Below are positions 14,677 through 23,466 of a DNA stretch of 64,000 bases, piece after piece (position 1 is the stretch's first letter; every line of letters begins with the position of its first letter). This DNA is from Streptomyces sp. CG 926 (GTDB taxonomy: Bacteria > Actinomycetota > Actinomycetes > Streptomycetales > Streptomycetaceae): contig NZ_QGGZ01000012.1 in assembly GCF_003148825.1 (NCBI RefSeq), forward strand, positions 1-64,000, written 5' to 3'. Position numbers and translations under genes: made by a program. The notes beneath the pieces were generated by a model that worked only from the letters and a program-made list of their open reading frames with translations, was not told where the DNA came from and made no database searches.

Positions 14677-16944
14677 ATGAGCAGCAGCACTGTGCACGAC
14701 GGACCGATAACGGCGGTCGAACTCTCGATCGGCGGGATGACCTGCGCCTCCTGCGCCGCCCGCATCGAGAAGAAGCTCAACCGGATGGACGGCGTCGAGG
14801 CCTCGGTGAACTACGCCACCGAGAAGGCCCGCGTCTCCTACACCGGTGACGTGCAGGTCGCCGACCTGATCGCGACCGTCGTCAAGACCGGCTACACCGC
14901 CGAGGAGCCTCCGCCGCCGCCCGCCCCGGAAGCCGCCGAGGAGGTAGGCGGTGAGGCGGCGGCCGAAACCCCCGACCCGGTACTCGCCGCACTGCGACAG
15001 CGCCTGCTGGTCTCCGTCGCGCTCGCCCTGCCCGTGATCCTGCTCGCGATGATCCCGGCCCTCCAGTTCGACAACTGGCAGTGGCTCTCCCTGACCCTCG
15101 CGGCTCCCGTCGTCGTCTGGGGCGGATACCCCTTCCACAAGGCCGCCTGGACCAACGCCCGGCACGGCGCCGCCACCATGGACACCCTGGTCTCGGTCGG
15201 CACGCTGGCCGCCTTCACCTGGTCCCTGTGGGCCCTGTTCTTCGGGCACGCGGGCATGCCCGGTATGCGGCACGGCTTCGACCTCAGCGTCTCCCGTACC
15301 GACGGCTCCTCCGCCATCTACCTGGAGGTGGCGGCCGGCGTCGTCTCCTTCATCCTGCTGGGCCGCTACCTGGAGGCCCGCTCCAAGCGGAAGGCGGGTG
15401 CCGCCCTCAAGGCCCTGCTGGAGCTGGGCGCCAAGGACGTCGTCGTCCTGCGCGCGGGCCAGGAGGTGCGGATCCCGGTGAGCGCGCTCGCGGTCGGCGA
15501 CCGGTTCGTCGTCCGCCCCGGCGAGAAGATCGCCACCGACGGCACCGTCGTCGAGGGCGCCTCCGCCGTGGACGCCTCCATGCTGACCGGCGAATCCGTC
15601 CCGGTCGACGTCGTCGTCGGCGACGTCGTCACCGGAGCCACCGTCAACACCTCCGGACGCCTGGTCGTCGAGGCCACCCGGATCGGCGCCGACACCCAGC
15701 TCGCCCGCATGGCGAAGATGGTGGAGGACGCGCAGAACGGCAAGGCCGAGGTGCAGCGCCTCGCCGACCAGATCTCCGGGATCTTCGTACCCGTCGTCCT
15801 GGTGCTCGCCCTCGGCACCTGGATCACCTGGCTGCTGATCACCGACGACCCCACCGCCGCCTTCACCGCCGCCGTGGCCGTCCTGATCATCGCCTGCCCG
15901 TGCGCCCTGGGCCTGGCCACCCCGACCGCGCTGATGGTCGGCACCGGGCGGGGCGCGCAGCTCGGCATCCTGATCAAGGGCCCCGAGGTCCTGGAATCCA
16001 CCCGCCGCGTGGACACCGTCGTCCTGGACAAGACGGGCACCGTCACCACCGGCCGGATGACCCTCGCCGGCGTCTTCACCGCCGCGGGCGTCGACGAGCG
16101 CGAACTCCTGCGCCTCGCCGGATCCCTGGAGCACGCCTCGGAGCACCCCATCGCCCGGGCCGTCGCCACGGGGGCGGCGGAGCGGGCCGGCTCGCTGCCG
16201 GTTCCGGAGTCCTTCGAGAACGTCGCCGGGCTCGGCGTCCAGGGCGTGGTCGACGGGCACGCCGTCCTGGTGGGCCGCGAGCGGCTGCTGGCCGATTGGT
16301 CGATCGAACTGCCGGCCGCCCTCGCCGAGGCCAAGGCGGCCGCCGAGGCCGCCGGCAGCACCGCCGTCCTGGTGGCCTGGGACGGCGCGGCGCGTGGGGT
16401 CCTGACCGTGGCCGACGCGGTCAAGGAGACCAGTGCCGAAGCGGTCTCGCGGCTGCGGGCGCTCGGCCTCACCCCGGTCCTGCTGACGGGCGACAACCAG
16501 GCCGTCGCCGCGACGGTGGCCCGCGAGGTGGGCATCGACGAGGTGATCGCCGAGGTCCTCCCGCAGGACAAGGTGGACGTCGTACGCCGGCTGCAGGCCG
16601 AGGGCCGTACGGTCGCCATGGTCGGCGACGGGGTCAACGACGCGGCCGCGCTGGCCCAGGCGGACCTCGGGCTGGCCATGGGCACCGGCACGGACGCCGC
16701 CATCGAGGCGGGCGACCTGACCCTCGTACGGGGCGACCTGCGGGTCGCGGCGGACGCGATCCGGCTCTCGCGCCGGACCCTGGCCACGATCAAGGGCAAC
16801 CTGTTCTGGGCCTTCGGCTACAACGTGGCCGCCCTGCCGCTGGCGGCCGCCGGTCTGCTCAACCCGATGATCGCGGGGGCCGCGATGGCCCTCTCCTCGG
16901 TCTTCGTGGTGACCAACAGCCTCCGGTTGCGGTCCTTCCGCTAG
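14677..16944 (+). CDS. copA: Cu(I)-exporting P1B-type ATPase
   Basis: A 755-residue copper pump. It has one N-terminal metal-binding domain (GGMTCASC, Cys 23 and 26), eight predicted helices, and the actuator motif LTGES. The membrane metal site is ACPCALG (CPC 407-409), the phosphorylation motif is DKTGT (Asp 451), then SEHPIA and GDGVND. These are the P1B-1 (Cu+) signatures. The ATG at 14677 follows GGAG; the reading frame is open upstream into copZ but not used. With copZ it forms a copper-resistance unit. Confidence 0.95.
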   Translation: MSSSTVHDGPITAVELSIGGMTCASCAARIEKKLNRMDGVEASVNYATEKARVSYTGDVQVADLIATVVKTGYTAEEPPPPPAPEAAEEVGGEAAAETPDPVLAALRQRLLVSVALALPVILLAMIPALQFDNWQWLSLTLAAPVVVWGGYPFHKAAWTNARHGAATMDTLVSVGTLAAFTWSLWALFFGHAGMPGMRHGFDLSVSRTDGSSAIYLEVAAGVVSFILLGRYLEARSKRKAGAALKALLELGAKDVVVLRAGQEVRIPVSALAVGDRFVVRPGEKIATDGTVVEGASAVDASMLTGESVPVDVVVGDVVTGATVNTSGRLVVEATRIGADTQLARMAKMVEDAQNGKAEVQRLADQISGIFVPVVLVLALGTWITWLLITDDPTAAFTAAVAVLIIACPCALGLATPTALMVGTGRGAQLGILIKGPEVLESTRRVDTVVLDKTGTVTTGRMTLAGVFTAAGVDERELLRLAGSLEHASEHPIARAVATGAAERAGSLPVPESFENVAGLGVQGVVDGHAVLVGRERLLADWSIELPAALAEAKAAAEAAGSTAVLVAWDGAARGVLTVADAVKETSAEAVSRLRALGLTPVLLTGDNQAVAATVAREVGIDEVIAEVLPQDKVDVVRRLQAEGRTVAMVGDGVNDAAALAQADLGLAMGTGTDAAIEAGDLTLVRGDLRVAADAIRLSRRTLATIKGNLFWAFGYNVAALPLAAAGLLNPMIAGAAMALSSVFVVTNSLRLRSFR

Positions 16945-17036
16945 TGACCCCCCTCCCCACCGTCAGCACACTTCCTTCACAGGAGACGCAGATCACAGTG
17001 ACCGCAACGTAACCATCCGGGGTCGTCGCAGGTCTA

Positions 17037-17267
17037 ATGGGGCGATACCAAGAACGTCTTGGGGGACGTTTCACGGGGACCTGGGGGTTTTCCGTGGGTA
17101 TCAGCCGGCCGGGACACGTACCCGCGGGAGGCTTTGAGCGGCCCTCCCGGACGAACGGGTCCCGGCACAAAGACGCCCCGACTCGGGTCCCGTGGGGGGA
17201 ATCCGTTTCGGGGAAAAGGGAAGCGCCCCGACCGTCGACCCGTGGGGGGATCGACGGCGGGGCGCTT
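17037..17267 (+). ncRNA. Candidate structured small RNA or orphan leader
   Basis: Four helices follow in order on the plus strand. They are AACGTC/GACGTT (17053-17058, 17065-17070); an 8-bp helix with two G-U pairs (17072-17079 with 17089-17096); a composite helix over about 17104-17170 in which GCCGGG/CCCGGC, ACCCG/CGGGT and GGGAGG/CCTCCC stack; and a 17-bp terminator-like stem at 17221-17267. Short ORFs here lack ribosome sites. This could be an independent small RNA or the 5' leader of a lost gene. The strand and start are not certain, and I matched no known RNA family. Confidence 0.35.
17221..17267 (+). terminator. Long terminator hairpin between copA and citA
   Basis: AAGCGCCCCG and its complement form a 17-bp stem with one bulged A (17221-17238 with 17251-17267), followed by TCTCGC. 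It ends plus-strand transcripts from copA or from the candidate RNA. Confidence 0.7.
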
Positions 17268-17296
17268 CTCGCATGCTCAGAGGCACCTGTGGTGCG

Positions 17297-17323
17297 CTCC
17301 GCGCGGCCGCACGCCGCGCGGAG
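17297..17323 (-). terminator. citA terminator
   Basis: A perfect 11-bp GC stem (17297-17307 with 17313-17323) and 5-base loop lie 13 bases past the citA stop. There is no T-run, which is normal in this genus. Confidence 0.75.
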
Positions 17324-17335
17324 AAAAGCCTCGGG

Positions 17336-18625
17336 TCAGCGGGCTTCCACGGGAACGAAGTCGCGCAGGACCTCGCCGGTGTAGATCTGGCGCGGGCGAC
17401 CGATGCGGGAACCCGGCTCCTTGATCATCTCGTGCCACTGGGCGATCCAGCCGGGAAGGCGGCCGAGCGCGAAGAGCACGGTGAACATCTCGGTGGGGAA
17501 GCCCATCGCCCGGTAGATCAGACCGGTGTAGAAGTCCACGTTCGGGTAGAGGTTGCGCTCGACGAAGTAGTCGTCGGCCAGCGCGTGCTCTTCCAGCTTG
17601 AGCGCGATGTCGAGCAGCTCGTCGCTCTTGCCGAGCGCCGAGAGGACGTCGTGGGCCGCCGCCTTGATGATCTTCGCCCGGGGGTCGAAGCTCTTGTAGA
17701 CACGGTGTCCGAAGCCCATGAGGCGGACGCCGTCCTCCTTGTTCTTCACCTTGCGGATGAAGGCGTCGACGTCGCCGCCGTCGTTCTTGATGCCTTCCAG
17801 CATCTCGAGGACGGACTGGTTGGCGCCACCGTGCAGCGGACCCCACAGGGCCGAGATGCCGGCGGAGATCGAGGCGAACATGTTCGCCTGCGAGGAGCCG
17901 ACCAGACGCACGGTGGAGGTGGAGCAGTTCTGCTCGTGGTCCGCGTGCAGGATCAGCAGCTTGTCGAGCGCGGAGACCACGACCGGGTCCAGGTCGTACT
18001 CCTGGGCCGGCACGGAGAAGGTCATGCGCAGGAAGTTCTCGACGTAGCCGAGGTCGTTGCGCGGGTAGACCACCGGGTGGCCGACCGACTTCTTGTACGC
18101 GTAGGCCGCGATCGTCGGGAGCTTGGCGAGCAGCCGGATCGTCGAGAGGTTGCGCTGCGTCTCGTCGAACGGGTTGTGGCTGTCCTGGTAGAACGTCGAC
18201 AGCGCGCTGACCACGGAGGACAGCATCGCCATCGGGTGCGCGTCACGCGGGAAGCCGTCGTAGAAGCGCTTCACGTCCTCGTGCAGCAGCGTGTGCTGGG
18301 TGATGTCGTTGCGGAACGACGCGAGCTGGTCGACGGTCGGCAGCTCGCCGTTGATCAGCAGGTACGCGACCTCGATGAAGGTCGAGCGCTCGGCGAGCTG
18401 CTCGATCGGGTAGCCGCGGTAGCGCAGGATGCCCTGCTCACCGTCGAGGTAGGTGATCGCGGACTTGTAGGCCGCGGTGTTGCCGTACCCACTGTCCAAG
18501 GTGACGAGCCCGGTCTGGGCCCGCAGCTTCGAGATGTCGAAGCCCTGGTCACCGACGGTGCTTTCGACCACCGGGTAGGTGTATTCACCGTCCGCGTACC
18601 GGAGTACTACAGAGTTGTCGCTCAC
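17336..18625 (-). CDS. citA: Citrate synthase (type II)
   Basis: A 429-residue citrate synthase joining acetyl-CoA and oxaloacetate at the TCA entry. Catalytic and binding segments are seen: GPLHGGANQ (His), GFGHRVYK (His), and YPNVDFYTG (Asp). LDGEQGILRYRGYPIEQLAE is typical of the bacterial hexameric form. GTG 18625 (MSDNS...) has GAGGG close upstream and matches the start I recall for S. coelicolor CitA; the GTG at 18637 adds four residues. It is transcribed alone. A perfect 19-bp palindrome lies 108 bases upstream. Confidence 0.96.
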   Translation of the reverse strand: MSDNSVVLRYADGEYTYPVVESTVGDQGFDISKLRAQTGLVTLDSGYGNTAAYKSAITYLDGEQGILRYRGYPIEQLAERSTFIEVAYLLINGELPTVDQLASFRNDITQHTLLHEDVKRFYDGFPRDAHPMAMLSSVVSALSTFYQDSHNPFDETQRNLSTIRLLAKLPTIAAYAYKKSVGHPVVYPRNDLGYVENFLRMTFSVPAQEYDLDPVVVSALDKLLILHADHEQNCSTSTVRLVGSSQANMFASISAGISALWGPLHGGANQSVLEMLEGIKNDGGDVDAFIRKVKNKEDGVRLMGFGHRVYKSFDPRAKIIKAAAHDVLSALGKSDELLDIALKLEEHALADDYFVERNLYPNVDFYTGLIYRAMGFPTEMFTVLFALGRLPGWIAQWHEMIKEPGSRIGRPRQIYTGEVLRDFVPVEAR

Positions 18626-18732
18626 GTCATCCCTCACCGACGTAGTGCCTCTTCTTCGAGGTGCCCTGACTGCCTCTACCTTCCCCCATTTGGCGCAGGA
18701 GAGTGCACTCGGGGTCGGCCTTTGGTGCTTTC

Positions 18733-18751
18733 GACGGCACTCAGTGCCGTC
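18733..18751. promoter_or_regulatory. Perfect 19-bp palindrome upstream of citA
   Basis: GACGGCACT-C-AGTGCCGTC has 9-bp arms about a single central base. It lies between the recD2 stop and the citA start, both on the minus strand. A one-base centre cannot form a good hairpin loop, so an operator for citA is more likely than a recD2 terminator. The binding protein is unknown. Confidence 0.5.
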
Positions 18752-18807
18752 AAGCTACTCATCCTGCCCCCTCCGCACCGGCGCCGGAACCCCAAATGAT
18801 CGATCAT

Positions 18808-21066
18808 CTAGGTGATGTTTCCCACCGGTATCCGGCCGGACAGCCTGGCAGCGACCGCCGTGTACCTCCTGCCTGCGGAAACGGTACGCACCGCCTGCCC
18901 GAGGGCCTTGCGGGACCCGACGAGGACGACCAGTTTCTTCGCCCTGGTCACCGCCGTGTAGAGCAAGTTGCGCTGGAGCATCATCCAGGCGCCGGTGGTG
19001 ACGGGGATCACCACCGCCGGATATTCACTCCCCTGTGAACGGTGAATGGTGACGGCGTAGGCGTGGGCCAGCTCGTCGAGCTCACCGAATTCGTACACGA
19101 TCTCCTCATCCTCCTCCGTCCGCACCGTCAGGCGCTGTTCGTCCACCTCCAGGCCGGTGACCACGCCGACCGTGCCGTTGAAGACACCGTTGGCGCCCTT
19201 CTCGTAGTTGTTGCGGATCTGGGTCACCTTGTCGCCCACCCGGAAGACCCGGCCGCCGAACCTCTTCTCCGGCAGGTCGGGCCGGGCCGGAGTCATCGCC
19301 TGCTGGAGCAGCCCGTTGAGGTTCCCGGCGCCGGCCGGGCCGCGGTGCATCGGGGCGAGCACCTGGACGTCCCGCCGCGGGTCGAGCCCGAATCTGGCCG
19401 GAATCCTTCGGGCCGCCACGTCCACGGCCAGCACCCCGGCCGCCTCGGTGTCCTCCTCCGGGAAGAGGAAGAAGTCCGGCAGTCCGTCGGTGATCGGCGG
19501 CACCCCGGTGTTGATCCGGTGGGCGTTGGTGACCACGCCCGACTGCTGGGCCTGCCGGAAGATCCGGGTCAGGCGCACCGCGGGCACCGGCCCGTTCTCG
19601 GCCAGCAGGTCCCGCAGCACCTCCCCGGCGCCGACCGACGGCAGCTGGTCCACATCGCCGACCAGCAGCAGGTGCGCCCCCGGCGCCACCGCCTTGACCA
19701 GCTTGTTGGCCAGCAGCAGGTCCAGCATCGAGGCCTCGTCCACCACGACCAGGTCCGCGTCCAGCGGCCGCTCCCGGTCGTACGCCGCGTCCCCGCCCGG
19801 CTTGAGCTCCAGCAGCCGGTGCACCGTGGAGGCCTCGGTCCCGGTGAGCTCGGCCAGCCGCTTCGCCGCCCGGCCGGTGGGCGCGGCCAGCACCACCTTG
19901 GCCTTCTTCGCCCGGGCCAACTCCACGATGGAGCGCACGGTGAAGGACTTGCCGCAGCCCGGACCGCCCGTCAGGACGGCGACCCGACGGGTCAGCGCCA
20001 GCTTGACCGCGTCCCGCTGCTCGGGGGCGAGCGTGGCCCCCGTCCGCCCGGCGAGCCAGCCCAGGGCCTTCTCCCAGTCCACGTCCTGGAAGCCCGGCAT
20101 CCGGTCGTCCTCGGCGTGCAGCAGCCTGCGCACCTGCCCCACCAGGGACAGTTCGGCCCGGTGGAAGGGCACCAGGTACACGGCGGTCAGCGGGTCCGGG
20201 CCGCCCTGCGGATCCGGTACGGCCTCCCGGACGACCCCCTCCGGGTCGGCGGCGAGCTCGGCCAGGCAGTCGATCACCAGCCCGGTGTCCACCTGGAGCA
20301 GCTTGACCCCGTCGGAGATGAGCCGTTCCTCGGGGAGGAAGCAGTGCCCCTGGTCGGTGGACTGGGACAGGGCGTACTGGAGGCCGGCCTTGACCCGCTC
20401 GGGGCTGTCGTGCGGGATGCCGACGGCCTGGGCGATGCGGTCGGCGGTGAGGAAGCCGATGCCCCACACGTCGGCGGCCAACCGGTACGGCTGGTTCTTC
20501 ACCACGGAGATGGAGGCGTCGGCGTACTTCTTGTAGATGCGCACGGCGATGGAGGTGGAGACGCCGACTCCCTGGAGGAAGACCATGACCTCCTTGATGG
20601 CCTTCTGCTCCTCCCAGGCGGCGCCGATCAGCTTCGTCCGCTTGGGGCCGAGCCCGGGTACCTCGATCAGCCGCTTCGGCTCCGCCTCGATGACGTCGAG
20701 CGTGTCGGTGCCGAAGTGCTCCACGATCCGATCGGCGATCTTCGGGCCGATGCCCTTGATCAGGCCGGAGCCGAGGTAGCGACGGATGCCCTGGATGGTC
20801 GCCGGCAGCACGGTCCGGTAGTTCTCCACGGTGAACTGCTTGCCGTACTGCGGGTGCGAGCCCCAGCGGCCCTCCATGCGCAGGGACTCGCCGGGCTGGG
20901 CGCCGAGCAGGGAGCCGACCACCGTGAGCAGGTCGCCGCCGCCGCGGCCGGTGTCCACGCGGGCGACCGTGTACCCGCTCTCCTCGTTGGCGTAGGTGAT
21001 GCGTTCGAGCACGCCGTCGACCACCGCCAGTTGCACCGCACGCGGCGCCCCCTCCACTGCTGCCAT
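18808..21066 (-). CDS. recD2: ATP-dependent 5'-3' DNA helicase RecD2
   Basis: A 752-residue helicase of superfamily 1B. The N-terminal extension has OB-like and tandem helix-hairpin-helix segments (GSGLIKGIGPKIADRIVEHF, then EVPGLGPKRTKLI), which distinguish RecD2 from the RecD of RecBCD. Walker A is LTGGPGCGKSFT near residue 367, motif II is VVDEASMLD, and the C-terminal motif VI region is AYAVTIHRSQGSEYPAV. It acts in DNA repair and fork rescue without RecBC. The ATG at 21066 lacks a clear ribosome site. Confidence 0.94.
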   Translation of the reverse strand: MAAVEGAPRAVQLAVVDGVLERITYANEESGYTVARVDTGRGGGDLLTVVGSLLGAQPGESLRMEGRWGSHPQYGKQFTVENYRTVLPATIQGIRRYLGSGLIKGIGPKIADRIVEHFGTDTLDVIEAEPKRLIEVPGLGPKRTKLIGAAWEEQKAIKEVMVFLQGVGVSTSIAVRIYKKYADASISVVKNQPYRLAADVWGIGFLTADRIAQAVGIPHDSPERVKAGLQYALSQSTDQGHCFLPEERLISDGVKLLQVDTGLVIDCLAELAADPEGVVREAVPDPQGGPDPLTAVYLVPFHRAELSLVGQVRRLLHAEDDRMPGFQDVDWEKALGWLAGRTGATLAPEQRDAVKLALTRRVAVLTGGPGCGKSFTVRSIVELARAKKAKVVLAAPTGRAAKRLAELTGTEASTVHRLLELKPGGDAAYDRERPLDADLVVVDEASMLDLLLANKLVKAVAPGAHLLLVGDVDQLPSVGAGEVLRDLLAENGPVPAVRLTRIFRQAQQSGVVTNAHRINTGVPPITDGLPDFFLFPEEDTEAAGVLAVDVAARRIPARFGLDPRRDVQVLAPMHRGPAGAGNLNGLLQQAMTPARPDLPEKRFGGRVFRVGDKVTQIRNNYEKGANGVFNGTVGVVTGLEVDEQRLTVRTEEDEEIVYEFGELDELAHAYAVTIHRSQGSEYPAVVIPVTTGAWMMLQRNLLYTAVTRAKKLVVLVGSRKALGQAVRTVSAGRRYTAVAARLSGRIPVGNIT

Positions 21067-21379
21067 GACCCGAAACTACCGGGTGGCGCCGACAGCCCGC
21101 CGAGCCTGTGGACAACGCGGAGAGCGGGCCACGCGAAACAGGGGCCACGCGAAACGGGGGCAACGCAAAGGGGGTCCCGCCTCGCGGCCGGACCCCCTCA
21201 CGGTTACCCCTCCCGTGTCGGACTTCCCGATCCCCCCAGATCCCTCCCCGGAAGCACCGACGCAACATACGACCCGCGATACGCCCGCAGGGTTGCATCC
21301 GGAGCCACAGCTTTACGTTTCCGTTACCCATTGCCTACTCAAGGTGCCGGTGAATCGGCACAGAAGTAGCGTTTCAGGC
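21067..21379. other. Intergenic region recD2-DUF937 with a triplicated motif
   Basis: About 313 bp separate two divergent genes. Near 21128-21175 a unit of about 17 bp beginning (C)CACGCGAAAC is repeated three times with changes. A 6-bp hairpin GTGCCG/CGGCAC (21344-21361) lies just before the DUF937 gene. I see no gene here. Confidence 0.5.
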
Positions 21380-21910
21380 ATGAGCCACTCTTCATTCCAG
21401 GACGACGTGCTGGGCGAGCTCGGCGACGACAGGATGACCGAGATCGCGGGACTGCTCGGCACGGACACCTCCGGCGCCCGGGAGACCGTCACGCAGACGC
21501 TCGGTGTCATGGCCGACGACCTCACCCAGAAGTTCGACGCGCAGGACGCCGACGGCGCGGAGGTACGCCAGGCCTTCGCCGAGGTGTCCGAGGCCGAACC
21601 GCCGCTGCAGGGCGTGGCCACCTTCGGCGGCCTCGGCGGCCTGCTCAGCGGCGGCGTGATGGCCGGTGTGCTGGCCAAGGTGGGCAAGCCCGTGGCCGCC
21701 GTCGTCTCGAAGCGGACCGGTATCCCCGCGGCCACCATCAGCCGGGTCATCGAGACGCTGATCCCGGTCGTCCTGGCGGTCCTCGCCAAGCGCGCCGCCG
21801 GCAGGACGGCGGGCACCGGAGCGGCCGGAACGGCCGACGGGGCGGGCGGCGGAGCGGCCGGCGCCACGAGCCCCGACCCCGGCGAGATCCTCGGCGGTGG
21901 CAAGAAGTAG
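21380..21910 (+). CDS. DUF937 family protein
   Basis: A 176-residue protein of unknown function. The N-terminal part is acidic and helical. The middle GGLGGLLSGGVMAGVL and a hydrophobic helix (VIETLIPVVLAVLAKRA) match the DUF937 pattern, and the C-terminus is Gly/Ala-rich and flexible. There is no signal peptide. The start is the ATG after a weak ribosome site. The gene stands alone, 60 bases before a GNAT gene on the same strand. Family call is fair; the role is unknown. Confidence 0.75.
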   Translation: MSHSSFQDDVLGELGDDRMTEIAGLLGTDTSGARETVTQTLGVMADDLTQKFDAQDADGAEVRQAFAEVSEAEPPLQGVATFGGLGGLLSGGVMAGVLAKVGKPVAAVVSKRTGIPAATISRVIETLIPVVLAVLAKRAAGRTAGTGAAGTADGAGGGAAGATSPDPGEILGGGKK

Positions 21911-21970
21911 CCGGCAGGAAATAGCCACTCCGGGGGCCCCACCGCCGCACCCTCCACCTAGAGTTGCCCC

Positions 21971-22480
21971 ATGGCTGAGACCGTGCGGCTCCGGGACCCG
22001 GAACCGGGAGACCTGGGGTGGATCGTGCAGCGCCACGGCGCGCTGTACGCGGCCGAGTACGGCTGGAACAGCGACTTCGAGGGGCTGGTCGCCCGGATCG
22101 TCGCGGACTTCGCCCAGGACCACGACCCCTACCTCGAACGGGTGTGGATCGCGGAGCTGGACGGCCGGCCCGTCGGCTCGGTGATGTGCGTACGGGAGGA
22201 GGGCGCGCCCGGTACCGCCCGGCTGCGGCTGCTCCTGGTCGACCCGCAGGGCCGCGGCCGCGGCGTCGGCACCCTGCTGGTCGGCACCGTCGTGGCCTTC
22301 GCCCGCTCGGTCGGCTATCGCGAGCTGGTGCTGTGGACCAACGACGTGCTGACCGACGCCCGCGAGCTCTACCTGAAGGCCGGGTTCACCCTGATCGCGG
22401 AGCGGCCGCACCGCTCGTACGGCGTGAGCCTGACGGGACAGGACTGGCGGCTGCCGCTGCAGGAGGGCTCCCCGCGCTGA
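21971..22480 (+). CDS. GNAT-family N-acetyltransferase
   Basis: A 169-residue acetyltransferase. The acetyl-CoA binding motif is LLLVDPQGRGRGVGTLLVG (about 91-109), preceded by the VGSVMCVR strand. VRLRDPEPGDLGWIVQRHGALYAAEYGWN resembles the acetyltransferase half of MarR-GNAT fusion proteins, but here it has no MarR domain. Substrate unknown. Its last 95 bases are antisense to the end of the EamA gene. Confidence 0.87.
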   Translation: MAETVRLRDPEPGDLGWIVQRHGALYAAEYGWNSDFEGLVARIVADFAQDHDPYLERVWIAELDGRPVGSVMCVREEGAPGTARLRLLLVDPQGRGRGVGTLLVGTVVAFARSVGYRELVLWTNDVLTDARELYLKAGFTLIAERPHRSYGVSLTGQDWRLPLQEGSPR

Positions 22481-23366
22481 CGCCCGAACCGACCCCCGTA
22501 CGGTTCGATGCGCGCGCGGGGGTCAGCGAGGTCAGCGCCACCCCGCCCACCAGCAGTACGGCCGCCAGCCAGCGCAGCCCCGAGACGGACTCCCCGAGGA
22601 CCAGGGCCGCGGAGGACATCCCGAAGACCGGGACCAGCAGCGAGAACGGGGCCACCGACGAGGCCGGGTAGCGGCGCAGCAGGTAGCTCCAGGCGGCGAA
22701 ACCGAAGACGGTGGACACCCAGGCGACGTAGCCGATGACGGCCACCCCGGACCAGTCCAGGGCGCGCAGCGCGGCCAGGTCCCGCTCGGGCCCCTCCAGC
22801 AGCAGCGAGAGCGCGAACAGCGGCAGGACCGGGACCGTGCACACCCACACCATGAAGTTCAGGGCGTCGGGCGGGGCGGCCTTGCGGGTCAGGACGTTGG
22901 ACACGCCCCAACAGGCGGCGGCCGCCACGACCAGCGTGAAGCCGAGCACCGGCCCGGAGGTCCCGCCGTCCACCGCGGCGACCGCGATCCCGGCGAGCGC
23001 GACGGCCATCCCGAGCACCCGGACCCGACCCGGCCGCTCGCGCAGCAGGATCGCGGCGAGGACGGCGGTGAAGACGGACTGGATCTGCAGCACGAGCGAG
23101 GACAGCCCGGCGGGCATGCCCGCGGCCATGCCGGTGAAGAGCAGGCCGAACTTGGCCACGCCGAGGGCGATCCCGACGCCGACGATCCACTTCCAGGCGG
23201 CCTTGGGCCGGCCGACGAAGAAGACGGCGGGCAGCGCGGCGACGAGGAAGCGCAGGGCGGACAGCAGCAGGGGCGGGAAGTGGTCGAGGCCGATCTGGAT
23301 CACCACGAAGTTGAAGCCCCAGACCGCCGCGACGAGCACGGCGAGGGCGGTGTGTACGGGACGCAT
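22386..23366 (-). CDS. EamA/DMT-family permease
   Basis: A 326-residue membrane protein with ten predicted helices in two EamA repeats, of the type that exports amino acids or metabolites. The second repeat ends near GGVALTSLTP. After that an extra tail of about 45 residues, rich in Ser, Ala, Pro and Gly, is read from DNA antisense to the GNAT 3' end. ATG 23366 gives a normal first helix; the upstream ATG at 23405 is less likely. It is divergent from a LysR gene, a common pairing for export genes. Confidence 0.86.
   Translation of the reverse strand: MRPVHTALAVLVAAVWGFNFVVIQIGLDHFPPLLLSALRFLVAALPAVFFVGRPKAAWKWIVGVGIALGVAKFGLLFTGMAAGMPAGLSSLVLQIQSVFTAVLAAILLRERPGRVRVLGMAVALAGIAVAAVDGGTSGPVLGFTLVVAAAACWGVSNVLTRKAAPPDALNFMVWVCTVPVLPLFALSLLLEGPERDLAALRALDWSGVAVIGYVAWVSTVFGFAAWSYLLRRYPASSVAPFSLLVPVFGMSSAALVLGESVSGLRWLAAVLLVGGVALTSLTPARASNRTGVGSGVSAGSPPAAAAASPVPSGSRRTSGAAAPRSG
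22491..22522 (+). terminator. Hairpin after the GNAT gene
   Basis: GACCCCCG and CGGGGGTC form an 8-bp stem (22491-22498 with 22515-22522) just after the GNAT stop. It lies inside the 3' part of the EamA gene, so EamA transcripts pass through it. Confidence 0.5.
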
Positions 23367-23411
23367 GCTTCGAGCATCGACCGCCGGACCATGTAGCACC
23401 AGCACGGATGT

Positions 23412-23429
23412 CTTCAGTGATGGATGAAG
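23412..23429. promoter_or_regulatory. LysR-type box between eamA and lysR
   Basis: CTTCA-N8-TGAAG is an interrupted dyad with the T-N11-A form expected for LysR regulators. It is centred about 46 bases before the lysR start and serves the divergent permease as well. Confidence 0.5.
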
Positions 23430-23466
23430 CGTTGCTTACGGATAGCCAGGGTGCCACGATGGAGGC

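Larger units (their letters stand above)
16945..17335. other. Intergenic region copA-citA
   Basis: No convincing protein gene is present. The region holds a series of hairpins (see the ncRNA entry), a long terminator at 17221-17267 and the citA terminator at 17297-17323. Confidence 0.6.

Noticed and set aside
17037..17384. 115-codon ORF in the copA-citA gap
   Set aside because: No ribosome site, runs through two terminator hairpins and ends antisense to citA; RNA structure explains the region better.
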